22,915 bases of DNA. Source: Gammaproteobacteria bacterium (GTDB lineage: Bacteria; Pseudomonadota; Gammaproteobacteria; Pseudomonadales; Azotimanducaceae). The translations under genes and the position numbers were made by a program. The notes beneath the pieces are model-generated. The model was not told the DNA's origin. It ran no database searches and worked only from the letters and a program-made list of their open reading frames with translations. The stretch spans positions 1 through 22,915 of the forward strand of contig JAPPHP010000107.1 of the NCBI GenBank assembly GCA_028821035.1, given 5' to 3'. This document shows, in pieces, positions 6,833-13,636 of the stretch (within the stretch, counting starts at the first letter, position 1; every line of letters starts with the position of its first letter).

Positions 6833-8272
6833 TCATTCCGCGCCGGGCGCGTCGGCGTGCGTCACGGCGGCGAGCCCGTCCGGCGCCACGCGCGAGTTCG
6901 AAGCGAACCGACCGTGCCGGCCGAGTTCGTTGATGTAGGCCACGACATCGTTGATGGCGTCCTGGCCGTGCAACTGCTTGGACATGAACGTCATCTGGCG
7001 CGCGAGCGTGTCGGTGCGGTCGTGACCGCGGATGTGCTGCTGGAACAGCACGATCTGCCGCGCGAGGTACCAGTCGCTCATGCCCGCGAGACGTGGCGCG
7101 AAGGTGCCGGAGCTGCCGCTGCCGTCGGCGCGGTGGCACACGGCGCATCCCCGGTAGAGGTCGGCGCCGCGCTCGACGTCGCCCGCGATGGTGGCGGGCG
7201 CCGGCTCGTCCGGCAGCGACTGGATGTAGGCGATCACGTTCTCGACGGCCGCGGCGTCGAACAGGGTCGCGGCCATGGGCGCCATCTGCTGCCCGTATTC
7301 GTCCTCGGGGTGCGTGCCCCGAAGGCCACGCTTGTACGCGTCGATCTGGGCGCGCATGTACCACGCGGACTGGCCCGTGAGCTTCGGCGCGTTCAGTGCG
7401 AACAGGCCCTCGCCCTGCTGGCCGTGACACGCGGCGCACACCACGTAACCGGCCTGGCCGGCCACCGCGTCCCCGACCGGCCGCGCGGCGTAGTCGCTCC
7501 AGGTCGGCCGGGAGGCGACCCACGCCCCGTACTCGTCGGCTTCGTCCACGACCACGGTTCCGCGCATGGTGTGGTGGCCGATGCCGCAGAGTTCGGCGCA
7601 GAGCACCTCGTACGTGCCCGTCTTGGTGGGGGTGAACCACATGTAGGTCACCATGCCGGGCACCGCGTCCATCTTGGCGCGGAACTCCGGCACGTAGAAG
7701 TCGTGCAGCACGTCCTTGGACCGGAGCAGCACCTTGACGGGCTGGTCCTTCAGGAGATGCAGCGCGCCACGCTCGACGAGCACGTCGTCCTGTCCGTAGG
7801 GGTCGTCGGGATCCATGCCGAAGGGATTGTCGACGGTGATCAGGCGGGCGTCCACGGTGCCGAGGCGGCCGTCCTCACCGGGGAGACGATAGCTCCAGGA
7901 CCACTGCTGGCCGGTGATCTCGACCTCGCGCGCGTTCTCGGGCACGTGGACGTACTCCTCCCAGACGATCAGGCCCGGTGCGAGCATGCCAACGACCCCG
8001 ATGGTCGTGACGATGGTGAGAATCCACTCGAGCCGCTTGTTCTCCGGCTCGTACGCGGCCTGCTGGCCCTCGCGGCGCCGGTACTTCCAGATCGCCCAGA
8101 CCATGAACAGGCCGACCAGGATGAACGCGATCCCGCAGATCCAGAAGGTGACGAAAACGGCGAAATCGATGTTGCCCCAGTTGGAGGCGATCTCGGTGAA
8201 CCACCAGGGGCTCAGGTAGTTGAAGACCACCGAGCCGAGGACGACGATCAACAGAACGATGGCGGTGGTCAT
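6833..8272 (-). CDS. ctaC: Cytochrome c oxidase subunit II fused to two cytochrome c domains
   Basis: Start chosen at ATG 8272, which has GAGGAAG 7 bases upstream; an in-frame ATG at 8314 has no ribosome site and adds an Arg-rich stretch. The 479-residue protein has three hydrophobic segments (4-20, 38-62, 84-104), then a periplasmic CuA cupredoxin domain (about 115-245). CuA ligands are H190, C225, E227, C229, H233 and M236 (CAELCGIGHHTM). Two class I cytochrome c domains follow, with haem motifs CAACH (279-283) and CAVCH (376-380); Met ligands are probably near 330-333 and 427-430. Ordinary subunit II has no haem and caa3 forms have one, so the two-haem fusion is long. It should accept electrons directly into its own haems before CuA. 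It is the first gene of the oxidase operon. Confidence 0.95.
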   Translation of the reverse strand: MTTAIVLLIVVLGSVVFNYLSPWWFTEIASNWGNIDFAVFVTFWICGIAFILVGLFMVWAIWKYRRREGQQAAYEPENKRLEWILTIVTTIGVVGMLAPGLIVWEEYVHVPENAREVEITGQQWSWSYRLPGEDGRLGTVDARLITVDNPFGMDPDDPYGQDDVLVERGALHLLKDQPVKVLLRSKDVLHDFYVPEFRAKMDAVPGMVTYMWFTPTKTGTYEVLCAELCGIGHHTMRGTVVVDEADEYGAWVASRPTWSDYAARPVGDAVAGQAGYVVCAACHGQQGEGLFALNAPKLTGQSAWYMRAQIDAYKRGLRGTHPEDEYGQQMAPMAATLFDAAAVENVIAYIQSLPDEPAPATIAGDVERGADLYRGCAVCHRADGSGSSGTFAPRLAGMSDWYLARQIVLFQQHIRGHDRTDTLARQMTFMSKQLHGQDAINDVVAYINELGRHGRFASNSRVAPDGLAAVTHADAPGAE

Positions 8273-8330
8273 GCCAGGGCTTCCTCGAGCCCCGCGCGAT
8301 CTCCTCGGGGCCATTGTGCTGCGTTCGACG

Positions 8331-8504
8331 TCACGGCTGTCCTTCCTCTCCCGGTTCCTCTCCCGGCGCGCCGTCCGGTTCGCCCGGTTGCGGCCGCTTC
8401 ATGCGCCTCAAGGGTTTGATCGGAGCCGAGATCTTCGGCCCGATCCCTTCGATGTTGTCGACTGCCGCGACCGTGCTCCCACGCCATCTCGGGCGTCTTC
8501 CCAC
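8331..8504 (-). other. Possible small ORF or remnant with a helix-hairpin-helix motif
   Basis: A frame from GTG 8504 to TGA 8331 would give 57 residues. It contains DNIEGIGPKIS, which matches the core of helix-hairpin-helix motifs (IEGIGPKI) that bind DNA or proteins. The rest (KPLRRMKRPQPGEPDG onward) is basic, then Pro/Glu-rich, and does not continue the usual second helix. No ribosome site is seen. It may be the degraded end of an older gene, a very small protein ahead of ctaC, or chance. Confidence 0.25.
8343..8366. repeat. 12-base perfect tandem duplication upstream of ctaC
   Basis: TTCCTCTCCCGG occurs twice in a row (8343-8354, 8355-8366). In the ctaC sense each copy reads CCGGGAGAGGAA, again with a Shine-Dalgarno-like GAGAGGAA core. 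Unit length and purine-rich character match the repeat at 6760-6783, though the sequence differs. Confidence 0.7.
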
Positions 8505-8906
8505 GGCGCCCTTCCCCGGCGCCGGGAGCCGTCGCCATCGACGACGGTGGCGGCAAGCGGCCTGCCAACGCCGCACATTGTCGCAGAATCCGCGGCGGGA
8601 TCGTAGGGGCCGGCCTCGCCCCGTCCCGTCGTCGGGCCGGCCGCGCGATCCGGGCAGCAAACGCGCGCCGCGGGCGGCCGGGCCGCCCCGCGCCGGCGAC
8701 GTGGGCGACCTTGGTGTCCAAGCAGGTTGCGACGGCTTGCCGGCCCTGGCCCCGGCGACGACGGACATCGGGCATACCTTGCTCGAACCGCCTTGTCTCC
8801 GCCTTGCGAACATGGCCTGCGGTGATCCGATTTAACATCCCTGCCGGATTGCCTTCGTCCTTACCTTCTGGGATGATTTACACCACCCGCTTGTATTGAG
8901 AAACCG

Positions 8907-8912
8907 TATAGT
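8907..8912 (+). promoter_or_regulatory. Possible -10 box (TATAGT) for a leaderless winged-helix transcript
   Basis: TATAGT ends 4 bases before the ATG at 8917 and no Shine-Dalgarno sequence is present. If used, transcription would start at or next to the ATG, giving a leaderless or near-leaderless message. There is no clear -35 box. Confidence 0.3.
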
Positions 8913-8916
8913 CGCC

Positions 8917-9654
8917 ATGGACTTCAGAACGCAGGTTGCCGAGGAGAAGAAACGCCTGTCGCAGCAGCGGCGGGACGCGGAGAAGCGCATCGCATCGCTC
9001 GAGTCGGAGTTGAGTACGCTCGCCGCGGAAATGAAAGGCATAGATGGCGAGTTGGCGGCGATAGAAGCGTACGAGTCCGCCACCGCCGCTCCCGCGCCGA
9101 GGTCGAGACAGCGCCGCGCGCGCACGGCGGAGGCCGCGGCTCCCGCGAAGAGAACACGCCGGCGCCGCCGGGTGTCGCGCCGGGCCGAGATCGTTTCCGT
9201 GATTGCTTCGTTCGGCGCCGCCGGCGCCGGCCGCGCGGACATCATCCGCACGCTCGATGTGAAGGGTGACAAGTCGGCGGAGCAATCCGTCAGCAACGCG
9301 CTCGCGGCCTTGAAGAAATCCGGCGAGGTCGCCCATCAGGACGGCAAGTACATTGCCGCGGTCGCGGAGGAGCCGGCCGCCGCGCAGGAGGCCGCGCCGG
9401 CGGAGGCCGCCGCGGAGCCAGCTCCCGAACCGGCTCCCAAAGGGCGCCGCCGTCGCAGGACGTCCCGGCGGGGCGCCATCGTCTCCATCATCGAGGCGGC
9501 AGGCAGCGACGGTATAGGCCGTGCCGGCATCATCGAACAGTTGAACGTGAAAGGCGACAAGTCAGCCGAGCAGTCGGTAAGCAACGCCCTCGCGAACCTG
9601 AAGAAATCCGGGGCGGTCGCGCACGGGGACGGGAAGTACACCAAGCCGGCCTGA
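8917..9654 (+). CDS. Unrecognised protein: coiled coil plus two winged-helix-like repeats
   Basis: The ATG at 8917 is preferred to a TTG seven codons earlier. The 245-residue protein has four parts. Residues 3-53 are a charged heptad-like helix (RDAEKRIASLESELSTLAAE), a probable coiled coil. Residues 62-89 are an Arg/Ala-rich basic tail. Residues 86-146 and 183-243 are two copies of one domain, sharing VKGDKSAEQSVSNALA and then LKKSG-x-VAH-x-DGKY. The helix-turn-helix-strand layout suggests a winged helix that binds DNA or protein. A linker rich in Ala, Pro and Glu (147-175) and a second Arg run (176-185) join them. A dimeric, multivalent DNA-binding or nucleoid protein is plausible, but this is inference. 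The family is not recognised. It has no operon partner; a tRNA gene on the other strand follows. Confidence 0.85.
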   Translation: MDFRTQVAEEKKRLSQQRRDAEKRIASLESELSTLAAEMKGIDGELAAIEAYESATAAPAPRSRQRRARTAEAAAPAKRTRRRRRVSRRAEIVSVIASFGAAGAGRADIIRTLDVKGDKSAEQSVSNALAALKKSGEVAHQDGKYIAAVAEEPAAAQEAAPAEAAAEPAPEPAPKGRRRRRTSRRGAIVSIIEAAGSDGIGRAGIIEQLNVKGDKSAEQSVSNALANLKKSGAVAHGDGKYTKPA

Positions 9655-9695
9655 CGGGCCGGGCACGACCCTGGAGGCAGCTCGAGGCCGCTCGA

Positions 9696-9717
9696 GGAAG
9701 AAAGGCAGGCGAGCCTG
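9696..9717 (-). terminator. Weak terminator candidate after tRNA-Gly
   Basis: In the tRNA sense, CAGGCTCGCCTG can form a 4-5-base hairpin, followed by a pyrimidine-rich CCTTTCTTCC tail. It is 18 bases past the CCA end. The stem is short, so confidence is low. Confidence 0.3.
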
Positions 9718-9734
9718 TTCGAGGGTCGGAAAGC

Positions 9735-9809
9735 TGGAGCGGGAAACGGGGGTTGAACCCGCGACCCCAACCTTGGCAAGGTTGTGCTCTACCACTGAGC
9801 TATTCCCGC
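9735..9809 (-). tRNA. glyV: tRNA-Gly (anticodon GCC)
   Basis: A full cloverleaf of 75 bases with an encoded CCA end. The acceptor stem is GCGGGAA/TTCCCGC, the D stem GCTC/GAGC, and the anticodon stem CAACC/GGTTG encloses loop TTGCCAA with anticodon GCC. The T stem GCGGG/CCCGT encloses TTCAACC. It reads GGC and GGU. The symbol follows E. coli usage and is not a claim of one-to-one orthology. Confidence 0.97.
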
Positions 9810-9821
9810 TCTGAGGCCAGG

Positions 9822-9850
9822 ATTCTGCCGCAAACCCCCGCGGAACTCAA
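9822..9850 (-). promoter_or_regulatory. Sigma-70-type promoter of tRNA-Gly
   Basis: On the minus strand, TTGAGT (9850-9845) and CAGAAT (9827-9822) are separated by exactly 17 bases. The start of transcription would fall about 5 bases before the mature tRNA 5' end. The region is shared with the divergent nfi gene. Confidence 0.55.
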
Positions 9851-9868
9851 AGCGCGGCCATCGCTCGC

Positions 9869-10621
9869 ATGGTTGCCGCGATCGGCTGTGGCATGAACGT
9901 GCCGCGTGCGCCACATCGGTGGCGGGTATCGCCCCGCGAGGCGGTCCGCATCCAGGACACGCTCGCCGCGCGAGTGTCGCTGTCCCCGGCGCCACGCGTG
10001 CGGCGCATACTCGGCCTCGACTGCGCCTTCGCCGGTGACCGGGCCCTCGCGGTCGGTGTGGTGTGGGACCTGGAGACGCGGCAAGTCCTGGAGGTGCGCG
10101 GCGCGACGGCCCGGCTCACGTTCCCCTACGTACCCGGTCTGCTGTCCTTCCGGGAGACCCCCGTCCTGCTGCGCGTGCTGCGCAAGGTCCGGCACGACGT
10201 GGACGCACTCATGTGCGACGGTCAGGGGGTGGCGCATCCGCGGCGTTTCGGCCTGGCCTCGCACCTCGGTGTGATAGCGGACATGCCTTGCCTGGGGGCG
10301 GCCAAGTCGCTGCTCGTCGGCGAGCACGCGGCCTTACCCTCGCATCGGGGAGCCACCGTGCCACTGATACACCGTGGGGAGCGCGTCGGCACGGTCGTGC
10401 GTACCCGCGGCAACGTGAAACCGGTGTATGCCAGTCCCGGACATCGCGTTGACTATTGCCAGGCGGCGCACCTAACAATGGACAGTGCCACGGCCTATCG
10501 AATACCGGAGCCAACTCGGCTGGCGGACCGCTGGGTAGGCATGTTGAAAAAGGGTGAAGTGACCCTGCGTGGACTGGATACCCTGGGGCGCCATCGCGGT
10601 TCGGCACGGGTGCGACCATGA
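9869..10621 (+). CDS. nfi: Endonuclease V (deoxyinosine 3' endonuclease)
   Basis: A 250-residue DNA-repair nuclease that cuts the second phosphodiester bond 3' of deoxyinosine. The RNase H-like core is complete: D51 in ILGLDCAF, E96 in LLSFRE after the FPYVPG strand-wedge motif, D117 in DGQGVAHPRR, H123, K146 and H192 (GHRVD). These correspond to the E. coli metal and wedge residues. The C-terminal motif RIPEPTRLAD is typical. About 28 extra residues follow, longer than E. coli Nfi. Neither ATG 9869 nor the in-frame ATG 9893 has a clear ribosome site; the family alignment fits either, so the N-terminus may be eight residues shorter. The stop overlaps the queF start by 4 bases (ATGA), so translation is probably coupled. 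Confidence 0.95.
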   Translation: MVAAIGCGMNVPRAPHRWRVSPREAVRIQDTLAARVSLSPAPRVRRILGLDCAFAGDRALAVGVVWDLETRQVLEVRGATARLTFPYVPGLLSFRETPVLLRVLRKVRHDVDALMCDGQGVAHPRRFGLASHLGVIADMPCLGAAKSLLVGEHAALPSHRGATVPLIHRGERVGTVVRTRGNVKPVYASPGHRVDYCQAAHLTMDSATAYRIPEPTRLADRWVGMLKKGEVTLRGLDTLGRHRGSARVRP

Positions 10622-11430
10622 ACGACCGCGACGGGCCGGTGCTCGGTCGGCAGGTATCGTCCTCCAAGCGTTATACGCCGGATCTCCTCGAGCCAATAGA
10701 GCGGGCGGCACAGCGGCGCGCCGCCGGGCTGGAAGCATTCCGGTTCCGTGGCGAGGACGTCTGGCGCTGCTATGAAATGTCCTGGCTGAATGCGCGCGGA
10801 CGCCCCGTGGTGTCCCCGTTGTGCATCCGAATTCCGTGTACCTCGCCCGCGACGGTGGAGAGCAAGTCCCTCAAGCTCTACCTGAACGCGTTCATGCAGG
10901 AGTGTGTTGCCAGTGCAGAGGACGTACTACAGACCATCGCCGCGGACCTCGGCCGTACCTGTCGTGCGCCGGTAGCGGTGACGCCGCTGGGCCTGGCCGG
11001 GTCCGGGTTGCGGCCCGATGCGCCGGCCGGATGCTCCCTGGACGACCTCGACGTCGCGGTCGACGCGTATGAAAGGGACGCGTCGTTGCTTGCCGCCGGC
11101 GGGGAGCGCGTCCGCGAGCGGCTGTACACGCACCTGTTCGCGTCCGTCTGTCCGGTCACCGGCCAGCCGGACTGGGGATCGTTGATCGTGGATTACCTTG
11201 GTCCCCGTCTCGACAGGGACCGCCTGTTGCGTTACCTCGTCTCCTACCGGTGTCACGAAGCGTTTCACGAGACGATCGTCGAACAGGTCTTCACGGACCT
11301 GGCGACGCGGTGCGCATGTGAGGGGCTGACGGTACAAGGGTGCTTCCTGCGCCGGGGTGGCATCGACATCAACCCCTTCCGCTCCACCGAGGCGGACACC
11401 GCCCCGCCGCTGCGCTTGCCGAGGCAGTAG
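10618..11430 (+). CDS. queF: NADPH-dependent 7-cyano-7-deazaguanine (preQ0) reductase
   Basis: A 270-residue type II (two-domain T-fold) QueF, close in length to the E. coli enzyme. It reduces the nitrile of preQ0 to the amine of preQ1 in queuosine synthesis. The QueF motif ESKSLKLYLNAF (81-92) supplies NADPH and substrate contacts. The catalytic cysteine C178 lies in SVCPVTGQPDW with D185, and H213-E214 in YRCHEAFHE is the substrate-binding pair. The N-terminal half holds WLNARGRPVV, typical of the long form. It starts inside the nfi stop codon; no other queuosine gene lies in the window. The cofactor is used in the cytoplasm. Confidence 0.97.
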   Translation: MNDRDGPVLGRQVSSSKRYTPDLLEPIERAAQRRAAGLEAFRFRGEDVWRCYEMSWLNARGRPVVSPLCIRIPCTSPATVESKSLKLYLNAFMQECVASAEDVLQTIAADLGRTCRAPVAVTPLGLAGSGLRPDAPAGCSLDDLDVAVDAYERDASLLAAGGERVRERLYTHLFASVCPVTGQPDWGSLIVDYLGPRLDRDRLLRYLVSYRCHEAFHETIVEQVFTDLATRCACEGLTVQGCFLRRGGIDINPFRSTEADTAPPLRLPRQ

Positions 11431-11451
11431 TGCTTGCCCGCACCGCCGACG

Positions 11452-11470
11452 GAGGCCGCCCCGTGGCCTC
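11452..11470 (+). terminator. Weak hairpin after queF
   Basis: GAGGCC and GGCCTC pair around a 7-base loop, 22 bases after the queF stop. No T-run follows, so this may be only a pause or stability element. The 104-base gap also must hold any promoter of the CoA-transferase gene. Confidence 0.25.
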
Positions 11471-11534
11471 GCAGGTGGACCAGGCGGCTTCGCTCCCGTA
11501 GTCTCGCCGGTTCCGCGGTGTAGGGGAGACCATC

Positions 11535-12728
11535 ATGTCCGGTCCGTTGCAGGGCATTCGCGTCCTGGATGTCGGCCTGCTCGTGCAGGCGCCGCAGGCG
11601 GCCGCGCTGCTCTCCGACATGGGCGCGGACGTCATCAAGGTCGAGTTGCCGGGTTTCGGGGACCAGGCGCGCTTCATCCCCCTCTCCCTCGAGGACTTCC
11701 GGAGCGCGTACTTCACGGCCTGCAACCGCGGCAAGCGCAGCCTCACCCTCGACCTGCGCACGCCGGCGGGCGCGGCGATCTTCCGCCGGCTCGCGGCAAC
11801 GGCGGACATCGTGGTCAGCAACTTCAAGCCCGGTACGATGGAGTCGTGGGGGATCGGCTTCGAGGATCTCGCCGAACACAATCCGCGCATCGTCTGGGCG
11901 GGGGGCAGCACCTTCGGGCCGGCCGGACCGGACGCCGGGCTCGAAGGCGCGGACCTCGCGGGCCAGGCGGCCGGGGGTCTCGTCAGCACCACGGGGCGCG
12001 ACGGAGACCCGCCGTCGCCGGTGGGCGTGACGATCGCGGACCACATCGGGTCATTGAACATGGTGGCGGGCGTCCTCGCGGCGCTGCATGCGCGGGAGCG
12101 AACCGGCCGCGGCCAGCGGGTGGAGGTGTCCCTGCTCGGCGGCCAGATCTGGGCCCAGGCTGCGGAGTACACCCACTTCCTGCTGGCGGACCAGGTGCCG
12201 GGGCGCTCCAACTACGGACATCCCTTGCTCAAGGCTGCCTCGTACCGCATCTTCGAGACGGCGGACGGCTGGCTCGGCGTCATCGGCGTGCCCGCGGAGG
12301 CGATGGACGGCTTCCTCGTCGCCCTCGGGCGGCCGGAACTCGCGACGGACGAGCGCCTGCAGTCGCTCTTCATGGCGCCGGACGACCTGGCGTGGTTTAC
12401 AGGGGTCCTGGAGGACGCCTTCCGCACGCGCGGCACGGCCGAGTGGTGCGAACTCCTGCGGGAGGCCGGCGTGCGTCACGCCCCCGTCCGCGACTACCGC
12501 GAGGTCGTCGCGGACCCCGGTGCATGGGAGAACGGCTACTTCGCGACGGTGCGCGACGATGACGGCCAGGAACGGCGCGTCGTGGGAACCCCCATTCGCA
12601 TGAGCGACACGCCGCTCGCACCGGCCGCATCGCCGCCGGAACTCGGCGCGAACAGCGACGAGATCCTCCGCGACCTGGGATACTCGGACGCGGACATCGA
12701 AGGCTTTCGCGACACGGGCGCCGTGTAG
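11535..12728 (+). CDS. CaiB/BaiF family (family III) CoA-transferase
   Basis: A 397-residue enzyme that moves CoA between carboxylic acids through an aspartyl-CoA thioester. The start MSGPLQGIRVLDVG is the family's typical N-terminal strand, with ALLSDMGADVIKVE next. The catalytic residue is D169 in VGVTIADHIGS, at the same position as in formyl-CoA transferase and CaiB. RGKRSLTLDL (65-74) and GRGQRVEVSLL are other family signatures. Length matches the family (about 400). The gene has GGGGAGA about 6 bases before the ATG. It stands alone after queF, with no acyl-CoA dehydrogenase or hydratase next to it, so the acid it serves cannot be named. It is a cytoplasmic enzyme. Confidence 0.93.
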   Translation: MSGPLQGIRVLDVGLLVQAPQAAALLSDMGADVIKVELPGFGDQARFIPLSLEDFRSAYFTACNRGKRSLTLDLRTPAGAAIFRRLAATADIVVSNFKPGTMESWGIGFEDLAEHNPRIVWAGGSTFGPAGPDAGLEGADLAGQAAGGLVSTTGRDGDPPSPVGVTIADHIGSLNMVAGVLAALHARERTGRGQRVEVSLLGGQIWAQAAEYTHFLLADQVPGRSNYGHPLLKAASYRIFETADGWLGVIGVPAEAMDGFLVALGRPELATDERLQSLFMAPDDLAWFTGVLEDAFRTRGTAEWCELLREAGVRHAPVRDYREVVADPGAWENGYFATVRDDDGQERRVVGTPIRMSDTPLAPAASPPELGANSDEILRDLGYSDADIEGFRDTGAV

Positions 12729-12844
12729 CTACGTCACCCTCGACTGACGGGCTCGCCCATCCGAACGACGCGACGCCTGCGCTCGGCCCGGCCGGCGCGG
12801 GCGCGCCAGGGGAGTGCACGCCGGTAGGAGAAGGTTCCGTCGGG

Positions 12845-13600
12845 TCAGGGACTTGGCGGCCCGACCGGTGGGGCGCTGCTGCGGCCGCAGGCGACCTCCA
12901 GCACGCGCTTGCCGGCTGCCTCACCGCGCGCCGCGATGGCGAGCGGACCGCCGAGGTCGCGCAGCGTGCTGGCCGCCGCCGGTAGCTGGTCCGCACGTAC
13001 CCCGGGGAGGGGCCTGGAGGCCGGCAGCGCGCGTGGCCCGTCGTCCGCCTGGAGGTCGTAGATGACGGGGCCACGAGCGGCCTCGGCTGTGCCGAGATCC
13101 CATAGCTCGGGGACGCCGCAGCGGCGGTACAGCCCGGGTTTATGGGGTTGATACGAGGTGTGCTCGACTTCCACCGCGAGGTCCGGCGGCTTCCCGTCCA
13201 GCGAGCCCATGGCCGCGTCGGCGCCGTGTTGGGCCTCGAGGGCACGATATGCGGTGGCGCGCGCGCCGATCAGGAACGACTCGTCGGGGTCGCCGTGCGA
13301 GCCGTCCGGCGCCGTGATGCTGGTGGCCCCCATGTCGACGACGTCGATGCCGAGCGTGTGGCACAGCGTGAGCACAAGGTCCCGGATATCTCGCGAGGTG
13401 AACTCGTGCGCCCGGCTCGGCGACATGAACTCGGCGACGCCGGCGACGAGGTCACAGAACGCTTTCCGGAAACCGCCGCCGAGTTCCTCGACCAGGCGGC
13501 GCAGGGCCTGTGGGTTGTCCGAGAGAAGCCCCAGGACCTGTGAGTCCAGGTTGCCCGCCGAGAGTTCCGGGGAGACGCGCTGTGGAGATGCCTCTGCCAT
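12845..13600 (-). CDS. Uma2-type (DUF820) restriction-endonuclease-fold protein
   Basis: A 251-residue protein. Residues 55-175 follow the Uma2 pattern: MSPSRAHEF near 59-67, PDESFLIG at 105-112, PDLAVEVEHT at 139-148, and GLYRRCGVPELWDL at 156-169. D106, D140 and E144 would form the PD-(D/E)XK-like acidic site. The usual ExS after the central acid is EVEHTS here, and the normal Lys-x-x-x-Tyr helix is partly changed (KPGLYRR), so catalysis is uncertain. The first 50 residues and the last 60 lie outside the domain. Function of the family is unknown; it is abundant in bacteria with many paralogues. A TACAAT box 6 bases before the ATG and no ribosome site suggest a leaderless message. It lies 36 bases after the DUF4097 gene on the same strand. 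Confidence 0.75.
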   Translation of the reverse strand: MAEASPQRVSPELSAGNLDSQVLGLLSDNPQALRRLVEELGGGFRKAFCDLVAGVAEFMSPSRAHEFTSRDIRDLVLTLCHTLGIDVVDMGATSITAPDGSHGDPDESFLIGARATAYRALEAQHGADAAMGSLDGKPPDLAVEVEHTSYQPHKPGLYRRCGVPELWDLGTAEAARGPVIYDLQADDGPRALPASRPLPGVRADQLPAAASTLRDLGGPLAIAARGEAAGKRVLEVACGRSSAPPVGPPSP

Positions 13601-13606
13601 GGCGGG

Positions 13607-13612
13607 ATTGTA
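13607..13612 (-). promoter_or_regulatory. Possible -10 box (TACAAT) for leaderless Uma2 transcript
   Basis: TACAAT in the minus sense ends exactly 6 bases before the Uma2 ATG (13600). Transcription would begin at the ATG itself. No Shine-Dalgarno sequence competes with this reading, and no convincing -35 box is seen. Confidence 0.4.
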
Positions 13613-13636
13613 CGCCGACGGGCCGGCCGCGGAGTG

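Larger units (their letters stand above)
8273..8916. other. 644-base region without a convincing gene
   Basis: This divergent gap lies between the oxidase operon and the winged-helix gene and should hold both promoters. Open frames in it on either strand translate to Arg/Pro/Gly/Ala-rich sequence with no domain, apart from one HhH-like peptide at 8331-8504. A 7-base perfect hairpin (GGGCGGC/GCCGCCC, loop CGG) lies at 8672-8688 without a T-run. A 12-base tandem repeat is at 8343-8366. No clear -35/-10 pair for the oxidase operon could be found. Confidence 0.6.

Noticed and set aside
4976..8419. A plus-strand open frame of 1147 codons opposite the oxidase genes
   Set aside because: It spans several real minus-strand genes and their gaps, and is rich in His, Asp, Glu and Arg with no domain.
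8269..8838. A 189-codon minus-strand frame upstream of ctaC
   Set aside because: Arg/Ala/Gly-rich without a domain; it ends inside the true ctaC start and has no good ribosome site.
9735..9809. tRNA gene as an integration site for a mobile element
   Set aside because: No integrase gene or direct repeat of the tRNA 3' end is seen in the window.
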